Of a stretch of DNA of 64,000 nucleotides, positions 1 to 8,870 are shown piece by piece; positions within the stretch are counted from its first letter, which is position 1, and each line of letters begins with the position of its first letter. Both the position numbers and the translations under genes were made by a program. The notes under the pieces are model-generated. The model was not told the origin of the DNA. It was given only the letters and a program-made list of their open reading frames with translations, and did not search any database. The DNA comes from Brevundimonas sp. (GTDB lineage Bacteria; Pseudomonadota; Alphaproteobacteria; Caulobacterales; Caulobacteraceae), in the NCBI RefSeq assembly GCF_029945885.1, contig NZ_JAQSDK010000004.1, forward strand, positions 62,001 through 126,000. The letters run 5' to 3'.

Positions 1-471
1 GTCATTGACCGCATCCGCGCGGTCCGGCCCGACATCGCCATTTCCGGCGACTTCATCGTCGGCTTCCCCGGCGAAACCGACCGGGATTTCGAGGACACCC
101 TGACCCTGGTGCGGCAGGTCAACTATGCCTCGGCCTTCTCCTTCATGTATTCGCCGCGCCCGGGCACGCCGGCCGCCGCCATGGCCGCCCAGGTGCCGGA
201 CGCGGTCGCCCGCGAGCGACTGCATGCGCTGCAGGCCCTGCTGTTCGAACAGCAGACGGCCTTCAACGCGGCCCAGGCGGGCAAGACCCTGCCGGTCCTG
301 TTCGAGCGCAAGGGGCGTAATCCGGGCCAGGCCATCGGCCGGTCCCCCTATCTTCAGTCGGTGCACGTCGACAACGGGGAGCATCTGCTCGGCCAGATCG
401 TTGCCGTCCAGATCGAGAGCGGCCAGCAGAACAGTCTGGCGGGTCGCATTATCCAGCAGAAGGCGGCCTGA
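1..471 (+). CDS. miaB: tRNA-2-methylthio-N6-dimethylallyladenosine synthase MiaB (3' part)
   Basis: The frame is open from base 1, so the N-terminal and most of the radical-SAM part lie outside the window. What is visible is the end of the radical-SAM barrel ([19 protein letters not shown], then [16 protein letters not shown]) and a C-terminal TRAM domain ending in GRIIQQKAA. The family methylthiolates i6A37 in tRNAs using two iron-sulfur clusters. Its stop overlaps the phoH start by one base (TGATG), and miaB-phoH-ybeY is a widely conserved cluster, which supports the call over the related RimO or MtaB. Confidence 0.93.
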   Translation, partial: VIDRIRAVRPDIAISGDFIVGFPGETDRDFEDTLTLVRQVNYASAFSFMYSPRPGTPAAAMAAQVPDAVARERLHALQALLFEQQTAFNAAQAGKTLPVLFERKGRNPGQAIGRSPYLQSVHVDNGEHLLGQIVAVQIESGQQNSLAGRIIQQKAA

Positions 472-1451
472 TGGCGCGTGAGTCCGAGTTCCTGACCCTT
501 GATGACCGGGCCCTGCGGGCCGTGATCGGTCCCAACAGCCGCCATGTCGCCCTCATCGAGGATGCCTTCAAGGTGCTGGTCGAGGCCCCCGGCGGCGGGG
601 TGTCGATCAACGGCTCGGCCCGCGACCGGGCCAATGCCCGGCAGGTGATCGAATCCCTGGCCAAGCGCGCCGACAAGGGGGCCGAGGTGACCGAGGCCGA
701 TGTGCGCGCCATCATGGGCACGATCCGTGGTGGCGGCGTCAACGCCGACCCCATGGCCCTGCCGGTCGGCAAGCGCGGGGCCATCGTGCCCAAGACCAAT
801 GCCCAGGCCCGCTATCTGGAGATTCTGGCCCGCTGCGAGCTGAGCTTCGGCGTCGGCCCGGCCGGGACCGGCAAGACCTTCCTCGCCGCCGCCTACGGGG
901 CCTCCCTGCTGCGGCGCGGTCAGGTCGATCGTCTGGTCATCACCCGGCCCGCGGTCGAGGCCGGCGAGAAGCTGGGTTTCCTGCCCGGCGACCTGAACGA
1001 GAAGGTCGATCCCTATCTGGCTCCGATCTGGGAAGCCCTGAATGACATTCTCGGCCCCGAGGACGTGCAGCGTCGTCGCGACAAGGGCGAGATCGAGGCG
1101 GCCCCGATCGCCTTCATGCGCGGCCGCACCCTCAGCCACGCCTTCGTCATCGTTGACGAGGCCCAGAACACCTCGCGGCTGCAGATGAAGATGGTGCTGA
1201 CCCGTCTGGGGGAGGGGGCCCGGATGGTGGTCACCGGCGACCCCAGTCAGATCGACCTGCTGAACCCCCGCGATTCCGGCCTGGCCCATGCCCTGCGCAT
1301 CCTGCGCGATGTGAAGGGGGTCGGGGTGCTGGAATTCGAGGCCCAGGACGTGGTTCGTCACGCCATGGTCGAACGGATCGTGCGCGCCTATGACGCCGAT
1401 GCCGCCCAGGATCGGCCCCGGCCGGATCTTGAGGAGCGGGCGGCCCGATGA
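471..1451 (+). CDS. phoH: PhoH-like P-loop ATPase
   Basis: The 326-residue protein has a Walker A motif GPAGTGKT near residue 128 and a Walker B-like IVDEAQN near residue 227, the layout of the PhoH/YbeZ family of RNA-associated NTPases. An N-terminal segment of about 110 residues precedes the ATPase core. YbeZ works with YbeY in 16S rRNA maturation in other bacteria, and here it sits between miaB (1-base overlap) and ybeY (ATGA overlap), so translational coupling is likely. Length is normal for the family. Confidence 0.93.
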   Translation: MARESEFLTLDDRALRAVIGPNSRHVALIEDAFKVLVEAPGGGVSINGSARDRANARQVIESLAKRADKGAEVTEADVRAIMGTIRGGGVNADPMALPVGKRGAIVPKTNAQARYLEILARCELSFGVGPAGTGKTFLAAAYGASLLRRGQVDRLVITRPAVEAGEKLGFLPGDLNEKVDPYLAPIWEALNDILGPEDVQRRRDKGEIEAAPIAFMRGRTLSHAFVIVDEAQNTSRLQMKMVLTRLGEGARMVVTGDPSQIDLLNPRDSGLAHALRILRDVKGVGVLEFEAQDVVRHAMVERIVRAYDADAAQDRPRPDLEERAAR

Positions 1452-1900
1452 TCGAGATTGTCGAGGATGACGCGGACGGCTGGTCCGCCGTCGGTGCGGA
1501 CCTGTCCGGCGTGGTCGAACGCGCCGCCACGGCCGCGCTCGGCCGGGTCGAGGGCGAGGTGGTGGTGCTGCTGACCGACGACGCCGGCGTGCAGGACCTG
1601 AACGCCCGGTTCCGCGGCAAGGATACGCCGACCAATGTCCTGTCCTTTCCGGCCGCCGAGGGGGCCGGGGATCTGCTGGGCGACATCGCCCTGGCGTCGG
1701 GGGTCTGCCGGGCCGAGGCCGCGGCCCAGGGCAAGACCCTGTCCGACCATCTGAGCCATCTGGTGGTGCATGGCGTCCTGCATCTGCTGGGCCGCGATCA
1801 TGAGGACGATGTCGAGGCCGAGGCGATGGAGGCCGAGGAGCGGTCGATCCTTGCCAGCCTCGGGGTCGCCGACCCATACAGGTCCGATGTTCAAGCCTGA
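1448..1900 (+). CDS. ybeY: Endoribonuclease YbeY (rRNA maturation factor)
   Basis: The 150-residue protein carries the zinc-binding signature H-x3-H-x5-H in HLVVHGVLHLLGRDH (about residues 104-118) and the family motif LNARFRGKDTPTNVLSFP upstream of it. YbeY is a metal-dependent RNase needed for 16S rRNA 3'-end maturation and 70S quality control. It overlaps phoH by four bases and the next gene, lnt, by 14 bases. In many alphaproteobacteria a corC/tlyC-like gene separates ybeY and lnt; none is present here. Confidence 0.95.
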   Translation: MIEIVEDDADGWSAVGADLSGVVERAATAALGRVEGEVVVLLTDDAGVQDLNARFRGKDTPTNVLSFPAAEGAGDLLGDIALASGVCRAEAAAQGKTLSDHLSHLVVHGVLHLLGRDHEDDVEAEAMEAEERSILASLGVADPYRSDVQA

Positions 1901-3491
1901 TCCGAACCACCCCCGCCACAGTCTGATCGTCCGCTGGGTCCGTATCGGACTGGCGCTGCTGGCCGGTGTGGCCACGGCGCTGGCCCATCCGCCGTTCGGC
2001 ATCCTGCCGGGCCTGCTCGGCTATCCGCTGCTGCTGCTTCTGGCCGAACGCTCGACCACGGCGCGCGGGGCCTTCTGGATGGGCTGGCTGGCCGGATTTG
2101 CCTATTTCTTCATCGGCTGCTGGTGGGTGGCCGAGGCCTTTCTGGTCAATCAGGATCAGGCCTGGATGGCCCCGTTCGCGGCCAGCCTGCTGCCGATGGG
2201 CCTGGGTCTGTTCTGGGGGGCGGCGACGGTTCTGTATCGTCGGATCGCCCCCGCCGGCGTCTACCGGGTTCTGGTCTTCGCCGCCTGTTTCGCCCTGCTG
2301 GAATGGCTGCGCGGTCATGTCCTGACCGGCTTTCCGTGGAATCCGGCCGGGGCCAGCTGGAAGGCGGGCTCGGCCATGTCCCAGTTCGCCGCCGTGGCCG
2401 GTGTCTACGGCCTCGGCTTCGTCACCGTAGCCGCCGTCTCGGCCTTCGCCCTGCTGCGCGGGCCGGAATCCCGCCGCGACCGGGTCGCCGGCGTCGCGGC
2501 CGGGGTGCTGGTCCTGGCCGCCCTCTGGACAGGCGGAGCGATCCACCTGGCCCAGGCCCGGCTGCAGTTCACCGACACCCTGGTGCGGATCGTCCAGGCC
2601 GATGTGCCCCAGGAGTCCAAATGGACGCCGGAAGCCTATCAGGGCATCGTTGACCGCTATGTGAACCTGACCGCCCGGCCCGGCGACCGGGTTCCGGATG
2701 TGGTGATCTGGCCCGAGGGGGCCCTGCCGGCCACCGCCAATGAGGTTTTCGGGGCCGGTTCGCCCGATGCCGTCGCCATCGCCCGGGCCATGCGGCCCGG
2801 CCAGACCCTGCTGGTCGGTCTCGGCCGGGGCGAGGCCGATGTCACGGCCGAGGGCGCCGCACGCTATTTCAACAGCCTGTTTGTTCTCCAGGACGAGGGT
2901 GAGGCCGGGCTGCGGATCACCGCCATCTACGACAAACACCGTCTGGTACCTTTCGGAGAATACCTGCCGATGGGCCGGTTGATGAGCCGGCTCGGCGTGC
3001 GCAGCCTGGTGCATGTGCCGGCGGACTTCAGCCCCGGCCCCTGGCCGGCCGCGATCGCCGTGCCCGGCGCGCCGCCGGCCCAGCCGCTGATCTGCTACGA
3101 GAGCCTCTATCCGGGTTTCACCGCGGGGGGAGACGACCGGCCCGGCTGGATCGTCAATGTGTCGAACGACGCCTGGTTCGGCCGTACTTCCGGGCCGCTG
3201 CAACATCTGAACCTGGCCAGTTACCGGGCGATCGAGACGGGGCTGCCCGTCGTGCGATCCACGCCGACGGGTGTGTCGGCGATGATCGATCCCTGGGGGC
3301 GGATCGTTGCGAATGACCGTCTCGATCCCGGTGAGAGCGGCGTCATTGACGCCCTGCTGCCACAACCTGCGGCGATCACCCTCTTTGGCCGGGTCGGTGA
3401 CCTGCTGTTCTGGCTGGCGGTTCTCGGCAGTCTCGGTTTCGCGCTGCCCCGGCCCGGCATCCGCCGCCGGCCGGCTCCGTCTCAGGCATGA
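1887..3491 (+). CDS. lnt: Apolipoprotein N-acyltransferase
   Basis: This integral membrane protein (534 residues from the chosen start) transfers the third acyl chain to the N-terminal cysteine of lipoproteins. Several hydrophobic segments fill the N-terminal ~200 residues, followed by a nitrilase-fold periplasmic domain with the catalytic Glu (WPEGALP), Lys (YDKHRLVPFGEYLP) and Cys (ICYES), and a final membrane helix near the C-terminus. The frame is open further upstream (to 1770), but that part only shadows ybeY; the ATG at 1887 (MFKPDPNHPR) gives a normal family length. It overlaps the ybeY 3' end by 14 bases. Confidence 0.95.
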   Translation: MFKPDPNHPRHSLIVRWVRIGLALLAGVATALAHPPFGILPGLLGYPLLLLLAERSTTARGAFWMGWLAGFAYFFIGCWWVAEAFLVNQDQAWMAPFAASLLPMGLGLFWGAATVLYRRIAPAGVYRVLVFAACFALLEWLRGHVLTGFPWNPAGASWKAGSAMSQFAAVAGVYGLGFVTVAAVSAFALLRGPESRRDRVAGVAAGVLVLAALWTGGAIHLAQARLQFTDTLVRIVQADVPQESKWTPEAYQGIVDRYVNLTARPGDRVPDVVIWPEGALPATANEVFGAGSPDAVAIARAMRPGQTLLVGLGRGEADVTAEGAARYFNSLFVLQDEGEAGLRITAIYDKHRLVPFGEYLPMGRLMSRLGVRSLVHVPADFSPGPWPAAIAVPGAPPAQPLICYESLYPGFTAGGDDRPGWIVNVSNDAWFGRTSGPLQHLNLASYRAIETGLPVVRSTPTGVSAMIDPWGRIVANDRLDPGESGVIDALLPQPAAITLFGRVGDLLFWLAVLGSLGFALPRPGIRRRPAPSQA

Positions 3492-3576
3492 GGATTTCTC
3501 TGATTTTGGATGACAGCCAGCGCCTGTGGGCGCATTGCAAAGATATCTGATAGAAAAAGGGCGCTGAGTTATAGCG

Positions 3577-3996
3577 ATGGCGAGAGGCGGCGGCGAGGAT
3601 GGTCCCCATCCGGTAGATCGGCATGTTGGCCGGAGAGTGTGCGAAAAACGGATCAGTCTGGGCTACAACCAGAGTGACCTCGGGCGAGCCCTTGGTCTCA
3701 CCTTCCAGCAAATCCAGAAATATGAAAAAGGCGCGAACCGGATCTCGGCTTCGAAGCTCTGGGATATCGCCCGTTTCTTCAAGGTCGACATCGGCTATTT
3801 CTTTGAAGGGCTGAACCAGGTTGCCGGCGGAGTCGGTGAGGGCGGAACCCCCGCCTTCGACCACGACTTCCCCTCGACCCGCTACACCATCGAGATGTCG
3901 CGCCTGGCTCCCAAACTGTCGACCCGGCATCAGAAGCTGGCGCTCGAACTGGTTCGCGAGCTGAGCGAAAACGCTTCGGACAGCACCGCCGACTAG
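3577..3996 (+). CDS. XRE/Cro-CI family transcriptional regulator
   Basis: The 139-residue protein has a helix-turn-helix around residues 18-72 (VGRRVCEKRISLGYNQSDLG, then ALGLTFQQIQKYEKGANRIS), followed by KLWDIARFFKVDIGYFFEG. This is a small alphaproteobacterial regulator that I recall sitting between lnt and metK in Caulobacterales. Here metK is not the next gene but lies about 30 kb away on the other strand. The C-terminal ~65 residues have no recognised domain. Confidence 0.88.
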   Translation: MARGGGEDGPHPVDRHVGRRVCEKRISLGYNQSDLGRALGLTFQQIQKYEKGANRISASKLWDIARFFKVDIGYFFEGLNQVAGGVGEGGTPAFDHDFPSTRYTIEMSRLAPKLSTRHQKLALELVRELSENASDSTAD

Positions 3997-4001
3997 GTGT
4001 C

Positions 4002-4520
4002 TCAGGACGGGGGCGTCGACGCGCCGGTCCGGCCAAACGTCGGGGCGCGGGCCTTCTGTTCGGCCCAATAGGCGGCCCCGTCGTCCGGCTTGAACATGGT
4101 ACGCGGCGTACCGTCCCGGGCCGCGACGGCGAAGGTGTTGGTCGCCGGCTCGTAGTACAGGACATCCCCGTTCGGACGGCGAACCGTTTCGACCCCGCGC
4201 GGCGGTCTGTCGACGAAGGCCCGCATGCTGGCCAGATAGTCACCCGACGAGCGCGCCCCGAACGCGGCACCATTGCGCTGGAACAGCCGTTCCACCTTGG
4301 CGTCGACGGTTTCGCGCCGGCCGGTCGTCACCGGCTGCCGGTCCGGCTCCGTTCCGACGGGCGAGGCGGCGGGCCCCGTCCCACCGGTCAGGGATACGGC
4401 CTCCCCGGTCCGGTCCCGGGTCTCGACGGCCGACCCGCCGTTGTCGCAGCCGCCGGGTCCGACGCTCAGCAGAAGTCCCGCGGTAATCATGACACCCATG
4501 GCAACAGGGTTGCGTGCCAT
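4002..4520 (-). CDS. Secreted or lipoprotein-like protein with polymorphic-toxin-like C-terminal domain
   Basis: The 172-residue product starts at an ATG preceded by GGAGG five bases upstream; an in-frame ATG four codons further 5' would overlap that site. A hydrophobic N-terminus ends in a cysteine at residue 25 (SVGPGGC), a poor lipobox, so lipidation is uncertain. A low-complexity spacer is followed by about 70 residues (76-150) with VERLFQRNGAAFG, NGDVLYYEPATNTFAV and GTPRTMFKPDDG. I associate this pattern with C-terminal nuclease-type domains of FhaB/CdiA-like toxins (BECR-like fold). The usual F-x-x-H-G histidine appears to be Asn here. No immunity gene is recognisable nearby; the assignment is from memory and tentative. 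Confidence 0.6.
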   Translation of the reverse strand: MARNPVAMGVMITAGLLLSVGPGGCDNGGSAVETRDRTGEAVSLTGGTGPAASPVGTEPDRQPVTTGRRETVDAKVERLFQRNGAAFGARSSGDYLASMRAFVDRPPRGVETVRRPNGDVLYYEPATNTFAVAARDGTPRTMFKPDDGAAYWAEQKARAPTFGRTGASTPPS

Positions 4521-4637
4521 GTTTCCCTCCATGCGTTAATAATGATCCACTCATAGTTGAAATCATCTGTTGCTGCAATGTTCCCGTCGGGACGCTTGCG
4601 TCTCGACGCCGTCACCTGCCGTCGCTAGAGGAGCGGG

Positions 4638-5861
4638 ATGTCCGAGGTCTCGTTGAACACCCGCAGGATCCTGCTGATCGTCGGGGGCGGTATCGCCGCC
4701 TACAAGGCGCTGGAGCTGGTTCGCCTGTTGCGCAAGGCCGGGGCCGAGGTGAGGGCCGTGCTGACCGACGGTGGGGCGCAGTTCGTGACCCCCCTGTCGC
4801 TGGCGGCCCTGACCGGCCATCCGGTGCATCAGGCCCTGTTCTCGCCGGATGACGAAACCACGATGGGCCATATCGAGCTGTCGCGCTGGGCCGATCTGGT
4901 GGTCGTGGCCCCGGCCACGGCGGGCCTGATCGCCAAGGCGGCCAACGGTCTGGCCGACGACCTCGCCTCGACCACCCTGCTGGCGACCGACAAACGGGTC
5001 CTGATGGCCCCGGCGATGAATGTGCGCATGTGGCAGCACCCGGCGGTCCAGGCCAATGTCGCGCGTCTCGGGGGCTTCGACGGCCTGCACGGCGTGGCCC
5101 TGGTCGGGCCGGACGACGGCGAGATGGCCTGTGGCGAATTCGGTCCGGGCCGCATGGCCGAGCCGGCGGCGGTCTTCGCGGCGATCCGCACCCTGCTGGC
5201 CGATGCCGGGGGGCGGCCGCTGGCCGGGCGTCGCGCGGTGGTGACAGCGGGGCCGACCTTCGAACCGATCGACCCGGTCCGGGGCCTGACCAATCGCTCC
5301 AGCGGCAAACAGGGCTATGCCATTGCCGCCGCCCTCGCCGAGCGCGGGGCCGAGGTGACCCTGATTTCGGGGCCTGTGGGGCTGGACGCGCCCGACGGCG
5401 TGCATCGGGTCTGGGTCGAGACGGCGGTCGAGATGAAGGTGGCGGTTGATGCGGCCCTGCCGGCCGATATTGCGGTGATGAGCGCCGCCGTCGCCGACTG
5501 GCGCGTCGACGGCGTGGCCAGTGGCAAGATCAAGAAGGCCCCCGGCGGCCCGCCGTCCCTGGCCCTGATCGAAAATCCCGACATCCTGGCGGGCCTGTCC
5601 GCGCCCGGCCCGAAACGGCCCGCCCTGGTGATCGGCTTCGCCGCCGAAACCAGGGATCTCGAGGAGAATGCCCGGGCCAAATTGTCCCGCAAGGGCTGCG
5701 ACTGGATCATCGGCAATGACGTGTCTGACGATGTGTTCGGGGCCGACAGCAATTCCGTGACCCTGTTCCGGCGCGGCGTGGCCGACGAGATCTGGCCGCG
5801 CCAGTCGAAGGCGGATGTCGCCCTCACCCTCGTCGACCGGATCGTCGACCATTTCGCCTGA
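4638..5861 (+). CDS. coaBC: Bifunctional phosphopantothenoylcysteine decarboxylase / phosphopantothenate-cysteine ligase
   Basis: The 407-residue protein is the standard CoaBC (Dfp) fusion that makes 4'-phosphopantetheine from 4'-phosphopantothenate. The flavin-binding CoaC half (about residues 1-185) shows GGGIAAYKALELVRLLRKAG, GHIELSRWADLVVVAPATA and the substrate loop PAMNVRMW. The CoaB half begins with VVTAGPTFEPIDPVRGLTNR and includes KIKK and an ENPDIL segment. A GAGGAG ribosome site precedes the ATG. It is followed 21 bases later by dut, a common pairing. Confidence 0.96.
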   Translation: MSEVSLNTRRILLIVGGGIAAYKALELVRLLRKAGAEVRAVLTDGGAQFVTPLSLAALTGHPVHQALFSPDDETTMGHIELSRWADLVVVAPATAGLIAKAANGLADDLASTTLLATDKRVLMAPAMNVRMWQHPAVQANVARLGGFDGLHGVALVGPDDGEMACGEFGPGRMAEPAAVFAAIRTLLADAGGRPLAGRRAVVTAGPTFEPIDPVRGLTNRSSGKQGYAIAAALAERGAEVTLISGPVGLDAPDGVHRVWVETAVEMKVAVDAALPADIAVMSAAVADWRVDGVASGKIKKAPGGPPSLALIENPDILAGLSAPGPKRPALVIGFAAETRDLEENARAKLSRKGCDWIIGNDVSDDVFGADSNSVTLFRRGVADEIWPRQSKADVALTLVDRIVDHFA

Positions 5862-5882
5862 CCCGACCGGAGCCTGCCGTCC

Positions 5883-6332
5883 ATGACGACCGTGCATATC
5901 GAACGCCTGCCCCATGCCGCGGGCCTGCCACTGCCGGCCTATGAGACCGCCGGCTCGGCCGGGATGGACCTGCGGGCCGCGCTCGCCGACGACCAGCCCC
6001 TGACCCTGGCCCCGGGCGCGCGCGCCCTGGTGCCGACCGGGCTGAAGATCGCGCTCGAGGCGGGCTATGAGGCCCAGGTGCGTCCGCGCTCGGGTCTGGC
6101 GCTCAAACACGGCATCACCTGTCTGAACGCGCCCGGGACGGTCGACAGCGACTATCGCGGGGAGGTGGGGGTGATCCTGGCCAACCTGGGGTCCGAACCC
6201 TTCGTCATCCGCCGGGGCGAGCGCATCGCCCAGATGGTTATCGCCCGCTACGCCCAGGCGACCATGGTCGCGGTCGAGTCCCTGGATGAAACCGCGCGGG
6301 GCACAGGCGGTTTCGGCTCGACCGGACGCTAA
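5883..6332 (+). CDS. dut: Deoxyuridine 5'-triphosphate nucleotidohydrolase (dUTPase)
   Basis: The 149-residue protein has the five conserved motifs of trimeric dUTPases: [41 protein letters not shown] and the C-terminal [11 protein letters not shown] that closes over the active site. It hydrolyses dUTP to dUMP and pyrophosphate, limiting uracil in DNA and supplying thymidylate synthesis. It is 21 bases downstream of coaBC and probably cotranscribed. Confidence 0.97.
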   Translation: MTTVHIERLPHAAGLPLPAYETAGSAGMDLRAALADDQPLTLAPGARALVPTGLKIALEAGYEAQVRPRSGLALKHGITCLNAPGTVDSDYRGEVGVILANLGSEPFVIRRGERIAQMVIARYAQATMVAVESLDETARGTGGFGSTGR

Positions 6333-6404
6333 GCGGAGCCATTAGGCCGGGGCCGCGTTAACCCTCCGTCCCGCCAAGCTCGGCTTTGGGAAGGAGAACT
6401 GCGT

Positions 6405-6770
6405 ATGGAGTCCCTGTTCGATTCGATCGGTGCGTTTCTGACCGGCCTGTTCAACCTCGCCCAGGGCGGGTTCGACGGCGTCAACCAGGTCATGGGTCTG
6501 TTGATCGCGGTGATCGCGGCGCTGATCATGACCGGCTGGAGCCGCCTGTGGGCGACCGCCCTGGGGGCCGCCTTTATCCATATTCTGATCGGCGTCGTTC
6601 GGCCCATGCTCGACGGCGGGGCCCTGGTCCTGCCGGCCCTGCTCAGCCTGGACTTCTGGATGACCGTCCTGGCCCTGTTCCTGGGCTATGCGATCGTCAT
6701 TGCGGTCTTCTTCTTCATCCGGACCCTGGTCACCGGTGGAGCCCACGGACGTCGTCGCGCCGCCCATTGA
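6405..6770 (+). CDS. Small integral membrane protein of unknown function
   Basis: The 121-residue protein has three or four hydrophobic segments (about residues 28-47, 48-66, 70-82 and 84-106) and a basic tail GGAHGRRRAAH. A good ribosome site (AAGGAGAAC) precedes the ATG. No family is recognised. It ends at a large inverted repeat shared with the convergent dapB gene; the two genes end 34 bases apart. Confidence 0.75.
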   Translation: MESLFDSIGAFLTGLFNLAQGGFDGVNQVMGLLIAVIAALIMTGWSRLWATALGAAFIHILIGVVRPMLDGGALVLPALLSLDFWMTVLALFLGYAIVIAVFFFIRTLVTGGAHGRRRAAH

Positions 6771-6807
6771 TCCGGGGGGGGGCGGGTTTGCCGCCCGCCC
6801 CGGATCA
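6768..6807. terminator. Hairpin shared by two convergent genes, bounded by both stop codons
   Basis: A long G/C-rich inverted repeat starts with the TGA of the upstream plus-strand gene and ends with the TCA that is the dapB stop read on the other strand. The outer arms TGATCCGGGG and CCCCGGATCA pair perfectly, and inner G and C tracts pair with one or two bulges around a TTTG loop. No T-tract follows on either strand, so intrinsic termination is plausible but not certain. Confidence 0.5.
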
Positions 6808-7554
6808 GGCCTGACGAAAGCCCAGGACGTCCTGCATGTCATAGAGGCCCGGCGGACGGCTGCGGACCCAGGCGGCGGCGGCCACGGCCCCGCGCGCGAA
6901 CAACGACCGGTCGATCGCCTTGTGGCTGAGCGACAGGACCTCGTCCTCCGAGGCGAAAATCACCGTATGTTCGCCGACGATGCCGCCGGCCCGGATCGCG
7001 GCAAAGCCGATCCGGCCCGTCTCGCGCTCGCCGGTGATGCCGTCATAGGGCGGGCTTTTCAGGGCAGACAGATCCGAGCCGCGACCGACGGCGGCGGCCT
7101 CACCCAGCATCAGGGCCGTGCCCGAAGGGGCGTCGACCTTGCGGCGGTGGTGGGCCTCCAGCACCTCGATGTCCCAGTCCCGGGCATCAAGGCGCAGGGC
7201 CGCATGTTCGACCAGGCCGATCAGGACATTGACGCCCAGCGAAAAATTGCCGCTGCGGACGATGGCCACGCGGGCGGCGGCGGCGGTCAGTTCGACCTCC
7301 TGGGCCTCGCTGAACCCGGTCGAGCCGATCACCAGGGCAGGGCCGCCCCGTTCGGCGCAGGTCCGGGCCAGGGCGATCGAGGAGTCCGGGGTGGAGAAAT
7401 CGATGATGACGTCGCACAGGCTGAGATCGGCGGTCTCGCCCCGGTCGAACCGGGCTGCGACCACCACGTCCTCGCGGGCATCCAGAACCTGGGACACGGC
7501 GCGACCCATCCGACCCCGGGCCCCCGAAATCCCGGCGTGGAACAGGGCGGTCAC
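6805..7554 (-). CDS. dapB: 4-hydroxy-tetrahydrodipicolinate reductase
   Basis: The 249-residue enzyme reduces hydroxytetrahydrodipicolinate in the lysine and diaminopimelate pathway. It shows the N-terminal nucleotide-binding GISGARGRMGRA, the DFSTPD segment, and the catalytic/substrate motif EAHHRRKVDAPSGTA. The start codon is GTG, overlapping the dnaJ stop (GTGA), so it is translationally coupled to dnaJ. Length is slightly short of the typical 265-270 residues but all motifs are present. Confidence 0.94.
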   Translation of the reverse strand: MTALFHAGISGARGRMGRAVSQVLDAREDVVVAARFDRGETADLSLCDVIIDFSTPDSSIALARTCAERGGPALVIGSTGFSEAQEVELTAAAARVAIVRSGNFSLGVNVLIGLVEHAALRLDARDWDIEVLEAHHRRKVDAPSGTALMLGEAAAVGRGSDLSALKSPPYDGITGERETGRIGFAAIRAGGIVGEHTVIFASEDEVLSLSHKAIDRSLFARGAVAAAAWVRSRPPGLYDMQDVLGFRQA

Positions 7555-8756
7555 GCCGTGGTTTCTTTCGATCCCGGGCCGGAGCCGGCGGGCGGAGAGT
7601 CGCCACCGAGGATATCGGCCCAGAAACGTTTGGCCTTGCCGGCGAAATTCGAATTGCGGGGGCTCTGATCGGCACCGAAGGTGGCGGCCAGCTCATCCAT
7701 CAGCTCGCGCTGGCGGGGTGTCAGATCGGTCGGGGTCTCGACGAACAGTTCGACCAGAAGGTCGCCACGCTGGCGGCCGTTCAGATGGGGCATACCCTTG
7801 CCCTTGATGCGGACCGTCTTGCCGGTCTGGGCCCCGGCGGGGACCTGGACCCGCGCCTTGCACTGGCCGTCGCAGGCTTCGGACACCAGGCAGGGGGCGT
7901 CGATCTCGCCGCCCAGGGCCGCCGTGGTCATCGGCACGGGCACGGTCACCAGCAGATCAAGATTGTCACGCTCGAACAGTTCGTGCGGCGTGACCGACAG
8001 GAAGACATACAGGTCGCCGCGCGGTCCGCCGCGCAGGCCGGCGTCACCCTCGCCCGACAGGCGGATACGGGAGCCGTCGTCGACCCCGGCCGGGACCTTC
8101 AGGGACAGTTTGCGGGTTTTGCGCACCTGGCCGTGGCCGTGGCAGCTGGTGCAGGGCTCGGCGATCATCTGACCACCGCCGCCGCAGCGGGGGCAGGTGC
8201 GTTCGACCTGGAAGAAGCCGTTGGCCTGGCGCACGCGGCCGGCACCCTGACAGGTGGTGCAGGTGACCGGCTTGGTGCCCTTCTTGGCCCCGGAACCCTC
8301 GCAGCTGTCGCAGGTCGCGGTCGAGGGGACGCCGATCTCGACGTCGGCCCCGCGATAGGCCTGTTCCAGGGTGATCTCGAGGTCGTAGCGCAGGTCGGAG
8401 CCGCGGCGCGGGCCGCTCTGCTGCTGGCGACCGCCGCGGCCGCCGAACACGTCACCGAAGGCGTCGCCGAAGACCTGGGAGAAGATGTCGTTGACGTCGT
8501 GGAAGCCCTGCTGGCCACCACCGCCGCCACCGCCGTTGACCCCGGCATGGCCGAACCGGTCATAGGCGGCGCGCTTCTGTTCGTCCGACAGGACCGTATA
8601 GGCCTCGGAGATCTCCTTGAAGCGGGCCATGGATTCATCACAGCCGCCGTTGCGGTCGGGATGGTGTTCCATCGCCAGCTTGCGATAGGCCGATTTCAGC
8701 CCGGGCGCGTCGATCGTGCGTTCGACGCCCAGAATTTCGTAATAATCACGCGCCAT
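7551..8756 (-). CDS. dnaJ: Chaperone protein DnaJ
   Basis: The 401-residue protein has an N-terminal J-domain with HPD (EHHPDRNG), a glycine-rich linker with long Gly runs, four CxxCxGxG zinc modules (CDSCEGSG, CTTCQGAG, CPRCGGGG, CTSCHGHG) and the C-terminal substrate-binding domains. It stimulates DnaK ATPase and delivers unfolded proteins. The C-terminus carries about 20 extra residues rich in Pro/Gly/Ser. It lies downstream of dnaK, separated by a terminator-like hairpin, and overlaps dapB. Confidence 0.97.
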   Translation of the reverse strand: MARDYYEILGVERTIDAPGLKSAYRKLAMEHHPDRNGGCDESMARFKEISEAYTVLSDEQKRAAYDRFGHAGVNGGGGGGGQQGFHDVNDIFSQVFGDAFGDVFGGRGGRQQQSGPRRGSDLRYDLEITLEQAYRGADVEIGVPSTATCDSCEGSGAKKGTKPVTCTTCQGAGRVRQANGFFQVERTCPRCGGGGQMIAEPCTSCHGHGQVRKTRKLSLKVPAGVDDGSRIRLSGEGDAGLRGGPRGDLYVFLSVTPHELFERDNLDLLVTVPVPMTTAALGGEIDAPCLVSEACDGQCKARVQVPAGAQTGKTVRIKGKGMPHLNGRQRGDLLVELFVETPTDLTPRQRELMDELAATFGADQSPRNSNFAGKAKRFWADILGGDSPPAGSGPGSKETTA

Positions 8757-8870
8757 CAGGCGTTTGTCCTCTTACCCCTGGCCGACGGAGCGCGCCTCTT
8801 GGCGGGCGCGGATCCGGATCGGTCGACCCCACTGACATGGGGGCCGGGTCAAATGATGCAAGTTTCATGC

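Noticed and set aside
354..3365. A 1003-codon minus-strand frame across phoH, ybeY and lnt
   Set aside because: Shadow of three well-supported plus-strand genes; no recognisable motifs.
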